NCBI RefSeq assembly: GCF_022374875.2
Contig: NZ_CP092427.2
Span: 4,464,001 to 4,528,000, forward strand
Length of the DNA: 64,000 nt
DNA from: Mycolicibacterium rufum
Lineage (GTDB): Bacteria; Actinomycetota; Actinomycetes; Mycobacteriales; Mycobacteriaceae
Direction: 5' to 3'
Below the pieces are notes generated by a model. The model did not search any database. It had not been told where the DNA came from and worked only from the letters and a program-made list of their open reading frames with translations. Shown one piece after another: positions 27,009 through 41,700 of this stretch (within the stretch, counting starts at the first letter, position 1; each line of letters starts with the position of its first letter). Made by a program: the position numbers and the translations under genes.

Positions 27009-27053
27009 CTATGGTTGGCCGCACTGGACACACGTCGAACAACAGGAGCGGAT

Positions 27054-27881
27054 ATGCAGGGCTTCGCCGGAAAGGTGGCCGTCGTGACCGGCGCCGGCTC
27101 AGGCATCGGTCAGGCGCTGGCGATCGAACTGGGGCGTTCGGGCGCTCACGTCGCGATCAGCGATGTCGACACCGAGGGCCTCGCCGCCACCGAGGAGCGA
27201 CTCAAGGCGATCGGGGCGCAGGTCAAGGCGGACCGCCTCAACGTCGTCGAGCGCGAGGAGTTCCACCTCTACGCCGACGCCGTCGCCCAGCACTTCGGCA
27301 AGGTCAACCAGATCTACAACAACGCCGGCATCGCGTTCACCGGCGACATCGAGATCAGCCAGTTCAAGGACATGGAACGGGTGATGGACGTCGACTACTG
27401 GGGTGTGGTCAACGGCACCAAGGCGTTCCTGCCGCACCTGATCGCCTCCGGCGACGGCCACGTCGTCAACGTCTCGAGCGTGTTCGGGCTGTTCGCCGTC
27501 CCCGGGCAGGCCGCCTACAACTCCGCGAAGTTCGCGGTGCGCGGGTTCACCGAGGCGCTGCGCCAGGAGATGGCGCTGGCCGGGCATCCGGTCAAGGTCA
27601 GCTGCGTGCACCCCGGCGGCATCAAGACCGCCATCGCCCGCAACGCCACCGCCGCCGAGGGCCTGGACGCCGACGAGCTGGCCAAGACCTTCGACAAGAA
27701 GCTGGCCAGCACCACACCGGAGAAGGCCGCGCAGATCATCCTCGACGGCGTCCGCAAGAACAAGGCCAGGATCCTGGTCGGCAACGACGCGCGGATGTTC
27801 GAGTACGTCATCCGCTTCGTCGGCGCCGGCTACCAGGGCCTGTTCCCGAGGGTCGTCGCCCGCCTGACCCCCAAGACGTAG
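27054..27881 (+). CDS. Short-chain dehydrogenase/reductase (Rv1245c-like)
   Basis: 275 residues, ATG with an AGGAG site at 27044-27048. Classical SDR: TGAGSGIG (nucleotide binding, residues 12-19), NNAG, catalytic Ser in VNVSSVFG and Y-N-S-A-K. The C-terminal part (EKAAQIILDGVRKNKARILVGNDARMFEYVIRF) is the long type found in mycobacterial acetoin/lipid-associated SDRs. Substrate unknown. In M. tuberculosis the comparable gene is on the other strand. Convergent with kgd, 14 bases between stops. Confidence 0.9.
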   Translation: MQGFAGKVAVVTGAGSGIGQALAIELGRSGAHVAISDVDTEGLAATEERLKAIGAQVKADRLNVVEREEFHLYADAVAQHFGKVNQIYNNAGIAFTGDIEISQFKDMERVMDVDYWGVVNGTKAFLPHLIASGDGHVVNVSSVFGLFAVPGQAAYNSAKFAVRGFTEALRQEMALAGHPVKVSCVHPGGIKTAIARNATAAEGLDADELAKTFDKKLASTTPEKAAQIILDGVRKNKARILVGNDARMFEYVIRFVGAGYQGLFPRVVARLTPKT

Positions 27882-27895
27882 GGGGCAGGCAGGGG

Positions 27896-31708
<3,813 letters not shown>

Positions 31709-31915
31709 GGCTGCTGTTCGCCTCAATTCTTCGTTCCCGGCCAGTGCTCCGCTGCAGCCGGCCACCCCTTGTTGAACCCGGTGTGCGGTTACCCGCGTTT
31801 CCGCCGTATAAAGGCTAGCGCTTCGGCGACCGGCGGGACCACGCAACGTCCTTATGGTCATTACGGACACGCCGAGCGGTGTGTGGGGCGCCGCCGAGCG
31901 GCGTGCGCGCCGGGT

Positions 31916-32659
31916 TCAGGGGCGCGGTGCGGGCAGCAGATGCAGCGGCGAGGGCCACCGCGGCGGCGGCGCGCCGAACGCGGTGCGGGCGTTCGCGACG
32001 ATCTTCTTGCCCATCATCCGGTTGCCGACGCCGCCGACGACCGCGCCGATGCCGACCGGCAGCAACTTGCCGAACATCATCACGCCGCGCTTGAGCGTGT
32101 AGCGCTTGACGAAGTAGCGCAGCAGCCGGTTGTTGAGCTGGGACACCGCGGGCAGCGGCAGCGACGCCGCGCCGTCGGACAGCCAGCCCCCGCTGATGCG
32201 GCCGCGGCCGAGCAGATCGGCCACCGCACCCTTGCTGTCCTCGCCGACGAGCACCGCGAGCACCAGGGCGCGTCGGCGTTCCCGGTGGTCGGCGGGAATG
32301 CCGTACACCTCGGCGACGGCCAGCACGTAGACCGCCGTCGCCTCGAGGAACACCACGGTCTCGCCGGCGACCGCGGACATCGCCACCAGCGTGCCGATGC
32401 CCGGGAAGGCGGCCGCGGACCCGACGGCCGCCCCGCTGGCCATCACCGCCGCCATGTAGTGCTTCTCCAGCTTGGTGACGATCTCGGCCGGGCTGGCTTC
32501 GGGATTGGCGGCCCGCAACCGGGCCACGTAGGACCGCACCGCCGGGCCCTGCACCCGCGCGCCGCGCTCGATGATCTGGCTGAGCGCCTTGGCGGCGGCG
32601 CCGGGGTCCTCCTCGGTGACCGCGAGCTCCTGGCTCTTGGCGCGTGACCATGCACTCAT
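31916..32659 (-). CDS. Conserved membrane-associated hypothetical protein (Rv1249c-like)
   Basis: 247 residues from ATG 32659 (MSAWSRAKSQELAVTEEDPG). A hydrophobic stretch AAVMASGAAVGSAAAFPGIGTLVAMSAVAGETVVFLEATAVYVLAVAEVYG (about 83-133) and a second around MMFGKLLPVGIGAVVGGVGNRMMGKKIV (about 198-225) suggest membrane association; the layout (GIGT-type glycine turn then helix) recalls EcsC-like proteins. I do not recognise a function. It is upstream of kgd on the same strand, separated by 207 bases that should hold the kgd promoter (a TAGCCT/TTTATA stretch on the minus strand near 31808-31820). Confidence 0.75.
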   Translation of the reverse strand: MSAWSRAKSQELAVTEEDPGAAAKALSQIIERGARVQGPAVRSYVARLRAANPEASPAEIVTKLEKHYMAAVMASGAAVGSAAAFPGIGTLVAMSAVAGETVVFLEATAVYVLAVAEVYGIPADHRERRRALVLAVLVGEDSKGAVADLLGRGRISGGWLSDGAASLPLPAVSQLNNRLLRYFVKRYTLKRGVMMFGKLLPVGIGAVVGGVGNRMMGKKIVANARTAFGAPPPRWPSPLHLLPAPRP

Positions 32660-32808
32660 CGGCGGGCCTCTCCTCGGGCGAACCTCCAGGTTAGTCCCTG
32701 GAAACATGCAGACAACGAACGGCCGCGGGGGCAGGTGCCGCGGGGTGACGGCGGTCACTGTTCGCGCAGCGGGGAAGGATTTATTGAGAAGCGACGCTAA
32801 CCAATTGC

Positions 32809-34083
32809 ATGGCAGTATCCCCTGACGTGGACGTGACCCCGCTGGAGACCGCACCGGCGGCCCAGCCCGGCCGTATCCGGATGATCGTGGTGCTGGGTCT
32901 GCTCGTGGCGCTCGGCCCTCTGACCATCGACATGTATCTGCCGGCGCTGCCGAAGATCGCCGACGACCTGTCGGTGTCGTCGTCTGTGGCGCAGCTGACG
33001 CTGACCGGCACGCTGGCCGGGCTTGCGCTGGGGCAGCTGATCATCGGTCCGCTGTCGGACTCGCTGGGCCGCCGCAAACCGCTGATCGGCGGCATCGTCG
33101 TGCACATGGTGGCGTCGCTGCTGTGCCTGTTCGCCCCGAACATCGCGGTGCTGGGCGTCGCGCGCGGGCTGCAGGGGTTCGGCGCCGCGGCGGGCATGGT
33201 GGTGGCGATCGCGGTGGTCGGCGACCTGTACAAGGACAACGTGGCGGCGACGGTCATGTCGCGGCTGATGCTGGTGCTCGGTGTCGCGCCGGTACTGGCC
33301 CCGTCGCTGGGCGCCGCGGTGCTGCTGCACGCCTCCTGGCACTGGGTGTTCGCCGCCCTGGTGGTCGCCGCGGGAGCATTGCTGGTGATGGCCGTGCTCG
33401 CGCTGCCGGAGACGCTGCCGGTGCGGCACCGACGGCCGCTGAAGGTGGTCGGCATCGCCCGGACTTACGGCGAACTGCTGCGCGACACCCGCTTCGTGAT
33501 CCTGGTGCTGGTGGCCGCTCTCGGGATGTCAGGGTTGTTCGCCTACATTGCGGGCGCCTCGTTCGTGCTGCAGGGCCGCTACGGGCTGGGCCAGACGGCG
33601 TTCGCGCTGGTGTTCGGCGCGGGCGCGATCGCGTTGATCGGCTCGACCCAGTGCAATGTCGTGCTGCTGCGGCGGTTCTCCCCGCAGCAGATCATGGTGT
33701 GGGCGCTGGCGGCGGCCTCCGTGGCGGGTCTGGTGTTCGTCGCGCTGGCGGCCGCGCACGTCGGCGGCCTGTTCGGGTTCGTCATCCCGGTGTGGGCGAT
33801 CCTGGCGGCGATGGGCCTGGTGATCCCGAACGCTCCCGCGGTCGCCCTGACGCGTCATCCCGACGCCGCCGGCACCGCCGCGGCGCTGCTGGGTGCGTTC
33901 CAGTTCGGCCTGGGCGCCGCGGTCGCCCCGCTCGTGGGTGTGCTGGGCAACGACGAACTCGCGATGTCTGCGGTGATGGCGACGGGCGTGGTCGTCGCGC
34001 TCGCCGCACTGCTGCTGACCGGCGCGCATCGTGTTCCCGCAGCCGACGGGGAGGTCGTCGCCGCGGGCGCCGACTTGTCGTGA
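32809..34083 (+). CDS. Bcr/CflA-family MFS drug efflux protein
   Basis: 424 residues, twelve membrane segments. The first helices show the Bcr/CflA signature TIDMYLPALPKIADDL and the MFS motif A loop GPLSDSLGRRKPL; motif C GVAPVLAPSLGAAVL in helix 5 marks a 12-TM drug:H+ antiporter (DHA1). Probably exports small amphipathic compounds. The 149-base upstream gap is A+T-richer than its surroundings (TTTATTGAGAAG at about 32781) and should hold the promoter. It is followed after 56 bases by a second MFS gene. Confidence 0.88.
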   Translation: MAVSPDVDVTPLETAPAAQPGRIRMIVVLGLLVALGPLTIDMYLPALPKIADDLSVSSSVAQLTLTGTLAGLALGQLIIGPLSDSLGRRKPLIGGIVVHMVASLLCLFAPNIAVLGVARGLQGFGAAAGMVVAIAVVGDLYKDNVAATVMSRLMLVLGVAPVLAPSLGAAVLLHASWHWVFAALVVAAGALLVMAVLALPETLPVRHRRPLKVVGIARTYGELLRDTRFVILVLVAALGMSGLFAYIAGASFVLQGRYGLGQTAFALVFGAGAIALIGSTQCNVVLLRRFSPQQIMVWALAAASVAGLVFVALAAAHVGGLFGFVIPVWAILAAMGLVIPNAPAVALTRHPDAAGTAAALLGAFQFGLGAAVAPLVGVLGNDELAMSAVMATGVVVALAALLLTGAHRVPAADGEVVAAGADLS

Positions 34084-34139
34084 ATCTCGCCGGTCCGTAG
34101 CGTCGGCCGAAACCCCGCCATTCGTCGATTGATGCTCAG

Positions 34140-35960
34140 TTGTCTTCCACCACGCTCGAATCCGTGACCCCGCGCGCCCGGGACGTGAACCCCTGGCACG
34201 CGCTGTGGGCGCTTCTCGTCGGCTTCTTCATGATCCTGGTCGACGCGACCATCGTGGCCGTCGCGAACCCGGCGATCATGGCCAACCTGGGGGTCGGCTA
34301 CGACGCCGTGATCTGGGTGACCAGCGCCTACCTGCTGGCCTATGCGGTGCCGCTGCTGGTGGCCGGCCGCCTCGGTGACCGGTACGGGCCCAAGAACGTC
34401 TACCTGCTCGGGCTGGCGGTGTTCACGCTGGCCTCGCTGTGGTGCGGGCTGGCCGACAGCATCGGCGTGCTGGTCGCCGCCCGCGTCCTGCAGGGGGTGG
34501 GCGCGGCGCTGCTCACCCCGCAGACCCTGTCGGTGATCACCCGGACGTTCCCGGCGCACCGGCGCGGTGTCGCGATGAGCGTGTGGGGTGCGACGGCGGG
34601 GGTGGCGACCCTGGTGGGCCCGCTGGCCGGCGGCGTGCTGGTCGATCACCTGGGCTGGCAGTGGATCTTCTTCGTCAACGTCCCGGTCGGCCTGATCGGG
34701 CTGGCGCTGGCGGTGCGGTTGGTGCCGGTGCTGCCGACGCAGAGCCATCATTTCGACCTGCCGGGTGTGGTGCTCTCCGGCGTCGGCATGTTCCTCATCG
34801 TGTTCGCGCTGCAGGAGGGACAGTCCCACGACTGGGCGCCGTGGATCTGGGCCACGATCGCGATCGGGCTGGCGGTGATGGCGGCATTCGTCGTGTGGCA
34901 GTCCGTCAACCGCGGGGAGCCGCTCATCCCGCTGGCGATCTTCTCCGACCGCGACTTCTCGATGTCGAATCTCGGTGTCGCGACGATCGGGTTCGTCGCG
35001 ACGTCGATGATCCTGCCGCTGATGTTCTACGCCCAGGCCGTGTGCGGGCTCACCCCGACACGGGCCGCGCTGCTGACCGCGCCGATGGCGGTCGCGACCG
35101 GCGTGCTGGCCCCGCTGGTCGGCAAGATCGTCGACCGGGCGCACCCGCGCCCGGTGATCGGGTTCGGATTCTCGGTGATGGCGATCGGCCTCACCTGGCT
35201 GTCAGTGGAGATGACGCCGACCACGCCGATCTGGCGGCTGGTGCTCCCGCTGACCGCGATGGGCGTCGGAATGGCGTTCATCTGGTCGCCGCTGGCCGCC
35301 ACCGCCACCCGGAACCTGCCGCCGCAGCTCGCCGGCGCGGGCTCCGGGGTGTACAACACCACGCGGCAGGTGGGGTCGGTGCTCGGCAGCGCGGGCATGG
35401 CGGCGTTCATGGCGTCCCGGCTCTCGGCGGAGATGCCCGCTGCAGCCGAGGGCGCCTCGCAGTCCGAGGGATCGGTCGCTCAGCTGCCCGGTTTCCTGCA
35501 CGCGCCCTTCGCGGCCGCGATGTCGCAGGCGATGCTGCTGCCCGCATTCATCGCGCTGTTCGGGGTGGTGGCCGCGCTGTTCCTGATCGGCATGGGCAGC
35601 TCCCGGTTCGTCCCGGCCGCGCCGCCGGCCGACCGGGCGGCCGGCGACGGCGGCCTCGACGACAACGACGACGACGACGAGGACTTCGCCGCCGACGACG
35701 ACGAGTACGTCGAGTACGTCGTCGACTGGAGCGACACCGACGCCGACACCGACGTCCTGCACCGGACGCCCGCCCCCGAGCCGAGGCGGGTCGCGCCCGA
35801 GCCGGCACCGGTGGCGTCCGAGGCCGAGACGACGACCCACGAGTGGCGCAGCATCCTCGACCAGCTGCTGTCGGAGTCGGCGCCGCGCAACGGCAGGCAC
35901 GGGTCCGCCGCCGACGATGACGCCCACGGTCGGCACTCGCGCGGACCGGGCTCGGCCTAG
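34140..35960 (+). CDS. DHA2-family MFS efflux protein with long acidic tail (Rv1250-like)
   Basis: 606 residues from TTG 34140; GTG 34164 ([15 protein letters not shown]) is an equally possible start since no strong ribosome site is seen. Fourteen membrane segments of the EmrB/QacA type: [14 protein letters not shown] in helix 1, [13 protein letters not shown] motif [32 protein letters not shown] (motif C and following). After residue 500 comes a soluble tail with an extremely acidic patch ([21 protein letters not shown]) and a His/Asp-rich end. The stop overlaps the stop of the convergent flavoprotein gene in the tetramer CTAG. Confidence 0.88.
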   Translation: MSSTTLESVTPRARDVNPWHALWALLVGFFMILVDATIVAVANPAIMANLGVGYDAVIWVTSAYLLAYAVPLLVAGRLGDRYGPKNVYLLGLAVFTLASLWCGLADSIGVLVAARVLQGVGAALLTPQTLSVITRTFPAHRRGVAMSVWGATAGVATLVGPLAGGVLVDHLGWQWIFFVNVPVGLIGLALAVRLVPVLPTQSHHFDLPGVVLSGVGMFLIVFALQEGQSHDWAPWIWATIAIGLAVMAAFVVWQSVNRGEPLIPLAIFSDRDFSMSNLGVATIGFVATSMILPLMFYAQAVCGLTPTRAALLTAPMAVATGVLAPLVGKIVDRAHPRPVIGFGFSVMAIGLTWLSVEMTPTTPIWRLVLPLTAMGVGMAFIWSPLAATATRNLPPQLAGAGSGVYNTTRQVGSVLGSAGMAAFMASRLSAEMPAAAEGASQSEGSVAQLPGFLHAPFAAAMSQAMLLPAFIALFGVVAALFLIGMGSSRFVPAAPPADRAAGDGGLDDNDDDDEDFAADDDEYVEYVVDWSDTDADTDVLHRTPAPEPRRVAPEPAPVASEAETTTHEWRSILDQLLSESAPRNGRHGSAADDDAHGRHSRGPGSA

Positions 35961-37348
35961 CCGCGCTCCATCAGGGCGTCGAGCTGGGCGTTGGTCTTCG
36001 CCAGCGCCGACGTCAGCGCACCGAACGCCCGGTCACGCACGCGGGGCTTGTCCGCGAAGTCCGGGAACAGGTCGCGCAGCACGTTGAGCCTGCAGGTCTT
36101 CAGCCAGTCCATCAACTCCGGGTCCTTGAGCCAGCGCACCTGGGCTTCGTTGTCCGACAGCAGGATTCGCAGCCAGTCCACCGGCGCGTCGGGGTGCGGG
36201 ATGGGCGCGCACAGGGCGTTGCGGGTGTCGTCGTCGTCGTAGCACGCCTCGATGTGCGCGATGAACGCCGAGCTGAACACCTGCTGACACCCGCGCACGC
36301 TCTGCAGCGTGATGCGGTCTCCGTCGAACACCGGCACCGACGGCGGACGCGGCAGACCCTGCGTGGTGCAGTCCACGTACAGCGACGGTGCCGCCACCTC
36401 GAGGTCGCCGTCGCGCAGCACGATACGGTCGTGCTCGGCACGCTGCAGATGGCCCATCCGGACGACGTCGTCGATCAGGCGGAGCTGGTCGAGCTCCCCT
36501 TCGGACACGATCGCGCAGTGGTACATGGTCGGTGTTCTGGTGGGATCCAGCCGGAACACGGTGCGGTCGGCCTCGAGCCGCAGGAACAGGTCGTCGATCG
36601 ATGTCGCCTCGGCGATCGCCGCCATCCGGGACGCGATCGACTCTCGCAACGTCTTGACGAACCGCTCGCCGGGCTGGATGTTCGCGCGGTTGAGCAGCCA
36701 CGAGTCGCGGGGCATGATCCAGCGCAGCTTCTCGGGCGCCACGCCGGAGCGCATCAGCCACAGCGCGCAGTCCATGCCGGTCTTGCCGCCGCCGACGATC
36801 GTGTAGTGCTCCCGGCCGGCCGCCCGGCGCGGCAGGTCGTTCGGGGTGACCACGTCGATCCCGTCGGCGACGGAGAACGGCGCCGACCTCATCGACTGAA
36901 CGACGGTCAGCAGGTACGTCGCGTCGACCACCCGCCGCCGCACCGTCACGGTGTGCTCGGTGCCGTCGAGGGTGCGAAACCTGTTGTCGCCTAGATGGTG
37001 TGATGACGGAAAGTACGAGAGGCGGCCGGTGGGCAGCAGCTGGTGGCGCATCACCTGGTCGTAGTAGGCGCACACCTCGTGCCCGGTGGCCAGTTCGAAG
37101 AAGCCCTCGTTCGGTCCCGTCTCGTCGATCCAGTCCTCGTTGCCCAGCGCGCGGGAGTTCACGCCGTAGTAGGCCGACGGCTGGTGCAGCCGCACGAACG
37201 GGTACACCCAGTTCCAGTGTCCGCCGGGCTGGTGGTTGTCGTCGACGAGCACGATCGTCGCGTCGGTCTCGGTGAGCATCGTGTCGACGAACGCCATGCC
37301 CATCGCGCCCGCGCCGATGACGAGATAGTCGGCCTCGATGCTGGTCAT
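35957..37348 (-). CDS. FAD/NAD(P)-binding oxidoreductase, function unknown
   Basis: 463 residues from [17 protein letters not shown]. An N-terminal Rossmann motif (GAGAMGMAF) with [28 protein letters not shown], a second dinucleotide-binding motif in the middle ([16 protein letters not shown]), and a C-terminal helical part. The order of two GxGxxG motifs and the PGGHW stretch resemble flavin monooxygenase-like proteins, but the FMO fingerprint FxGxxxHxxx(Y/F) is not evident. I do not know the substrate. 28 bases downstream of the FAD oxidase gene on the same strand. Confidence 0.75.
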   Translation of the reverse strand: MTSIEADYLVIGAGAMGMAFVDTMLTETDATIVLVDDNHQPGGHWNWVYPFVRLHQPSAYYGVNSRALGNEDWIDETGPNEGFFELATGHEVCAYYDQVMRHQLLPTGRLSYFPSSHHLGDNRFRTLDGTEHTVTVRRRVVDATYLLTVVQSMRSAPFSVADGIDVVTPNDLPRRAAGREHYTIVGGGKTGMDCALWLMRSGVAPEKLRWIMPRDSWLLNRANIQPGERFVKTLRESIASRMAAIAEATSIDDLFLRLEADRTVFRLDPTRTPTMYHCAIVSEGELDQLRLIDDVVRMGHLQRAEHDRIVLRDGDLEVAAPSLYVDCTTQGLPRPPSVPVFDGDRITLQSVRGCQQVFSSAFIAHIEACYDDDDTRNALCAPIPHPDAPVDWLRILLSDNEAQVRWLKDPELMDWLKTCRLNVLRDLFPDFADKPRVRDRAFGALTSALAKTNAQLDALMERG

Positions 37349-37376
37349 CGCCGCCACGCTACGTCACGCCGCGTCG

Positions 37377-38735
37377 TCAGCCGAACAGCACCGCGGGGTT
37401 CAGGTAGCCGGTGGGGTCGAAGGCCGCCTTGACCGCCCGCATCGCGGCGATGTCGGCGTCGGTGCGCGACATCGACACGTAGTCCCGCTTGCGGGTGCCG
37501 ACCCCGTGCTCGGAGCTGACGTTGCCGTCGTGCCGGGCGATCAGCGCCATCATCGCGGTGTACAGCGCGTGCTCGCGGTCGCCGGTCAGGGAGCACCGGA
37601 CGATGTTGAGGTGCAGGTTGCCCTCGCCGATGTGCCCGAACAGCACGGGGATCGCGTCGGGAGCGTGCTCGGCGACCAGCCGGGCCGACTCTTCGGCGAA
37701 CGCGCTGATCGACGAAAGGGGCAGCGAGACATCGAACTTCAGCGGAGGGCCGTAGACGCCGAGCACGTCGGCGATCGCTTCCCGCACCTGCCACAACCGC
37801 TGCTGAGCGGCGCCGTCGACCCCGACGGCCGGTTCGCCGCACAGATCGGCGTCGGCCAGCGCGTCAGCGAGCCGGTCGGTCAGATCGGTGTCCCCGGCGA
37901 GCTCGATCAGCAGCTCCCAGGCGCCGTCGACGGGCGCGGCGACCCCGGCGTGCTCGGCGGTCAGCGCACTGGCCCGGGCGTCGATCAGCTCCAGCGCCGC
38001 GACGCCGTCGACGTCGCGGAACACCCGGGCGGTGGCGATCAACGCGTCGAGGTCGGCGTAGCCGCAGATCGCGGTGACGCGCTGGCGCGGCGCCGGATGC
38101 AGGCGCAGGTCGAGCCCGGTGATCACCCCGAGCGTGCCCTCGGCGCCGACGAACAGCGACGCGAGGTCGTATCCGGTGTTGTCGCTGCGCACCTGACTGT
38201 GCCGGTGCACCACCGACCCGTCGGGCAGCACCACGTCCAGGCCGAGCACCTGCTCGCCCATGTTGCCGTAGCAGACCGTGCGCAGGCCGCCGGCGTTCGT
38301 CGACGCCATGCCGCCGACCGTCGCCGAGTCGCGGGCGGCCAGGTCGACCCCGAAGACCAGCCCCGCCGCCGTCGCGGCGCGCTGCACCTCGGCCAGCGGC
38401 ACCCCGGCCCCGACGTGCACCCGCCGCTCCACCGTGTCCACCTCGCCGATCTCGCGCAGCCGCTCGGTGGACAGCAGCACGTCGTCGTGCTCGGGCACGG
38501 TGCCCGCGACCAGTGACGTCCGGCCGCCCTGCACCGTGACGCTCACCCCGGCGTCACGGCACGCCGTCAGCACCGCCGCGACCTCCTCGGCCGTTCCCGG
38601 CCGCACCAGCACCGAGGCCCGGCCGCGGTAGCGCCCGGTGTAGTCGACGCTGCGGCCGGCGAGCACGTCCGGATCGGTGCTCACCTGCGAGGCGCCGACG
38701 ATCGCGGCGAGCCGGTCGGTCAGGGCTTCGGTCAT
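37377..38735 (-). CDS. FAD-linked oxidase, D-lactate/glycolate/2-hydroxyacid dehydrogenase type (first copy)
   Basis: 452 residues. PCMH-type FAD-binding domain (VSVTVQGGRTSLVAGTVP, VGGMASTNAGGLRTVCYGNMGEQVLGLDVVLPDG) followed by the FAD-linked oxidase C-terminal domain (FGHIGEGNLHLNIV near residue 370; EHGVGTRKRDYV near 412, with metal ligands). It belongs to the GlcD/D-2-hydroxyglutarate dehydrogenase group. Its start overlaps the stop of the upstream nuclease-helicase gene (ATGA). A paralogue is encoded at 48641-50008. Which hydroxyacid it oxidises cannot be read from sequence. Confidence 0.9.
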   Translation of the reverse strand: MTEALTDRLAAIVGASQVSTDPDVLAGRSVDYTGRYRGRASVLVRPGTAEEVAAVLTACRDAGVSVTVQGGRTSLVAGTVPEHDDVLLSTERLREIGEVDTVERRVHVGAGVPLAEVQRAATAAGLVFGVDLAARDSATVGGMASTNAGGLRTVCYGNMGEQVLGLDVVLPDGSVVHRHSQVRSDNTGYDLASLFVGAEGTLGVITGLDLRLHPAPRQRVTAICGYADLDALIATARVFRDVDGVAALELIDARASALTAEHAGVAAPVDGAWELLIELAGDTDLTDRLADALADADLCGEPAVGVDGAAQQRLWQVREAIADVLGVYGPPLKFDVSLPLSSISAFAEESARLVAEHAPDAIPVLFGHIGEGNLHLNIVRCSLTGDREHALYTAMMALIARHDGNVSSEHGVGTRKRDYVSMSRTDADIAAMRAVKAAFDPTGYLNPAVLFG

Positions 38736-41700
38736 CCCGCCGGTGTATCACACGTGCTCAGCGACAGGAACGCGCCGAGCTCGACCAGGCGGTCGGGTGT
38801 ACCGGGCAGATAGTCGGTCAGCTGCGCCGACCGGACGATCACCGCCAGGTACTTCGCCCGGCTCACCGCGACGTTGAGCCGGTTCCTGTTGAGCAGGAAC
38901 GCGATTCCGCGGGGCACGTCGTCGATCGAGGAGGCCGTCATCGACAGGAACACCACGGGCGCCTGCTGGCCCTGGAACTTATCGACGGTGCCGACCCTGA
39001 CGTCGTCGTAGCCGGCCGCGTCGAGGTGGGCGCGCAGCAGGACCACCTGCGCGTTGTAGGGCGTGACGATCAGCACGTCGCGCTGGCCCAGCGGCCGGGT
39101 GCCGTCCTCGTCGGTCCATGCGGTTCCGAGCAGGTCACGCAGCGCGGCGACGATCGCCGCGGCCTCCTCGAGGCTGTCGGTGGCGTTGCCGCGGTGGTCG
39201 ACGGCCAGCGTGCGGACCCCGGGTTCGACGCCGTCGAGCCGACGGGCCGCGGTCACGTCGGCGTGCGAGCGCAGCCGGTTGTCGTAGGACAGCCGGGACA
39301 CCCCGCGACACACCTCGGGGTGCATCCGATAGGAGCGGTCAAGAAAATAGCCCCGCTCGGGCGGCAGCGTGTGGTGCCCGTCGACCAGCCACGCCAGTGC
39401 CGACCCGTCGACCGGTTCCGGATGGGTGCCCTGGCTGACCTGCGGCAGCTGCTGCGGGTCGCCGAGCAGCAGCAGATTGCGCGCGGCGCGGGCCACCGCG
39501 ATCGTGTTGGCCAGGCTGAACTGACCGGCCTCCTCGACCACGAGCAGATCCAGCGAGCCGGCCGGGACCTTGGTGGCGCTGGCGAAATCCCATGCGGTGC
39601 CGCCGACCACGCAGCCGTCGTGTCCGGCGATGAAGTCGGCGAACTGCGGGTTGGTGATGTCGGTCCAGCCGCCGTTTCCGGAGTTGAGCTTCTTGGCCAC
39701 CCGCGTGCCGTCGACGCCTGCGGCCAGGATGCCGGCGAACAGGTTCTCCACGACGGCGTGGGCCTGCGCGACCACACCGACCCGCCAGCCGTGGTCGCCG
39801 ATCAGCGACGCGATCACCTGGGCGGCGGTGTGGGTCTTGCCGGTGCCGGGCGGGCCGTGCACCGCGAGGTAGGACGCGTCGAGGTCGAGCAGCGCGGCGG
39901 TGATGTCGGCGGCGACCGCACCGGTGGCCGGCAGCGGGGCGCCGCTGCGGGTACGCGGCGCGCGGCGCAGCAGCAGGTCGGTCATCGCCCCGGGGCGCAG
40001 CCGGGGCAGGGCGTCGGCGACGTCCTGCGCGGTGGCGGCGATGGACTCGGCGAGCGGTTTGGTGCTGATGGGCGGGCCGGGGGTCAGCGCGAAGGGGACC
40101 TGGGTGAAGGTGTCGTGGTCCTTGGGCTGGCGCTCGATGACGGTGACCGCGGTGGGAGCCTCGACGTTGTCGCAGTCGACGACGGTCACCTTGCCGTAGC
40201 CGCGCCGGTCGGGGTCGTCGGCCAGGCCGGCCGGAGCGGGCGGGTCGTACAGCGCGTACATCTCGCCGCCGAGGTCACCGTTGGCGATCTCGCCGTGAAG
40301 GAGCAAGCGGCGCTGCGGTTTTCGGGCCTTCGGCGGCTGGTGCCAGTCCTCGACGATCTCGTGGCCGTCGACCAGGAAGACGCCGCTGCTGTCGGCCCAC
40401 TCCTCGACGGGATTGTTGACCCGGTCGAAGTGACCCCACCAGAACGGCTTGTCTTCGCGCTGGTGGAAACCCTTGGCGGCGGCGATCATTGCGACCGCCG
40501 TCTGCTCGGGCGTGCGCGGCTCCACGCCGTCCCCGGCGAACTTCAGCAGCCGGCGTTCGACCGCGTCGACCTCCACCGCGTCCGGGGCGGCCCCGCCGAC
40601 GGGCACCGGGCCGCGCGGCGGCACCCCGCATTCGATCGCGCGGGCCACCAGCCAGTCCCGCAGTCGGCGGGTCGAGCGGCAGTCGTAGCGGTTGTAGTCC
40701 TCGATCTCCTTGAGCACCGTCGCGGCGTCGTCGGCGCGGCCGGCATCGCGCAGCTCGCAGTAGCGGGCGTACTCGGTGATCGACGCGGTGGCGGTGGTGA
40801 CCTCGCCGTCGCGCAGTTCGTTGCCCATGTACAGCGGCTCGAGCGACTTGATGCTGTAGTTCTCGGTGCCCACGCGAATGCTCTTGCGCACCAACGGATA
40901 GAGGTCCACCAGCACGCCGTTGCGCAGCAGCTCGTCGACATCGCGCTCGCCGACGCCGTAGCGGCCGGCCAGCCGCAGCAGCGTGCTCTTCTCGTAGGCG
41001 GCGTAGTGGTAGATGTGCATGCCGGGGTAGCGCTTGCGCCGTTTGCGCACCAGCTCGAGGAACGCGATCAGCGCTGCGCGCTCGTCGGCGCGGGTGTGCG
41101 CCCACAGCGGGGAGAACTCGTCGGCCACGGTGAGGACGCCCCACAGGTATTCCAGGCCCCACTCGTGTCCGTCGGCGGTCCACAGCGGGTCGCCCTCGAA
41201 ATCGAAGAACAGGTCACCCTTGTCCGCATCGGGCAGCACCATCAGCGGCTGCGGGTCGACCAGCCGGTAGGGCGGCTTGCCGTCGGGCCGGGTCGCGATC
41301 TGCAGCCGGGCCTGCGCGGTCAGCGCGCCGACGGTCCGGCGCGACAGCTCGGCCACGTCCCCGTCGTGGGCGGCCAGTTCGTGCACCGTGGTGATGCCCG
41401 CGTCGAACAGCCGGGCACGCTGGCTCACCCGCATGCCCGCTACCAGCAGCAGGTCGTCGCGGGCGCGGACCTCGAGCTCGCAGTCGGCGCAGCGGAAACA
41501 GGCGCGCACGTGCTCGTCCTCCCACGCCACCGGCGCGTCACCGGCCAGGTGGTCATCGAGGAGTCGCTGCAGCGCGGCCCGCCGCGGGCGGTACACCGGC
41601 AGCAGCTCGTCGACGGGGTAACTGACCGTGGCGCCGTCGCCGAGCACCAGGTCGACGTCCGGCGCGACGGGCACCCCGGCCGTGCTCAGGGTGTCGACGT

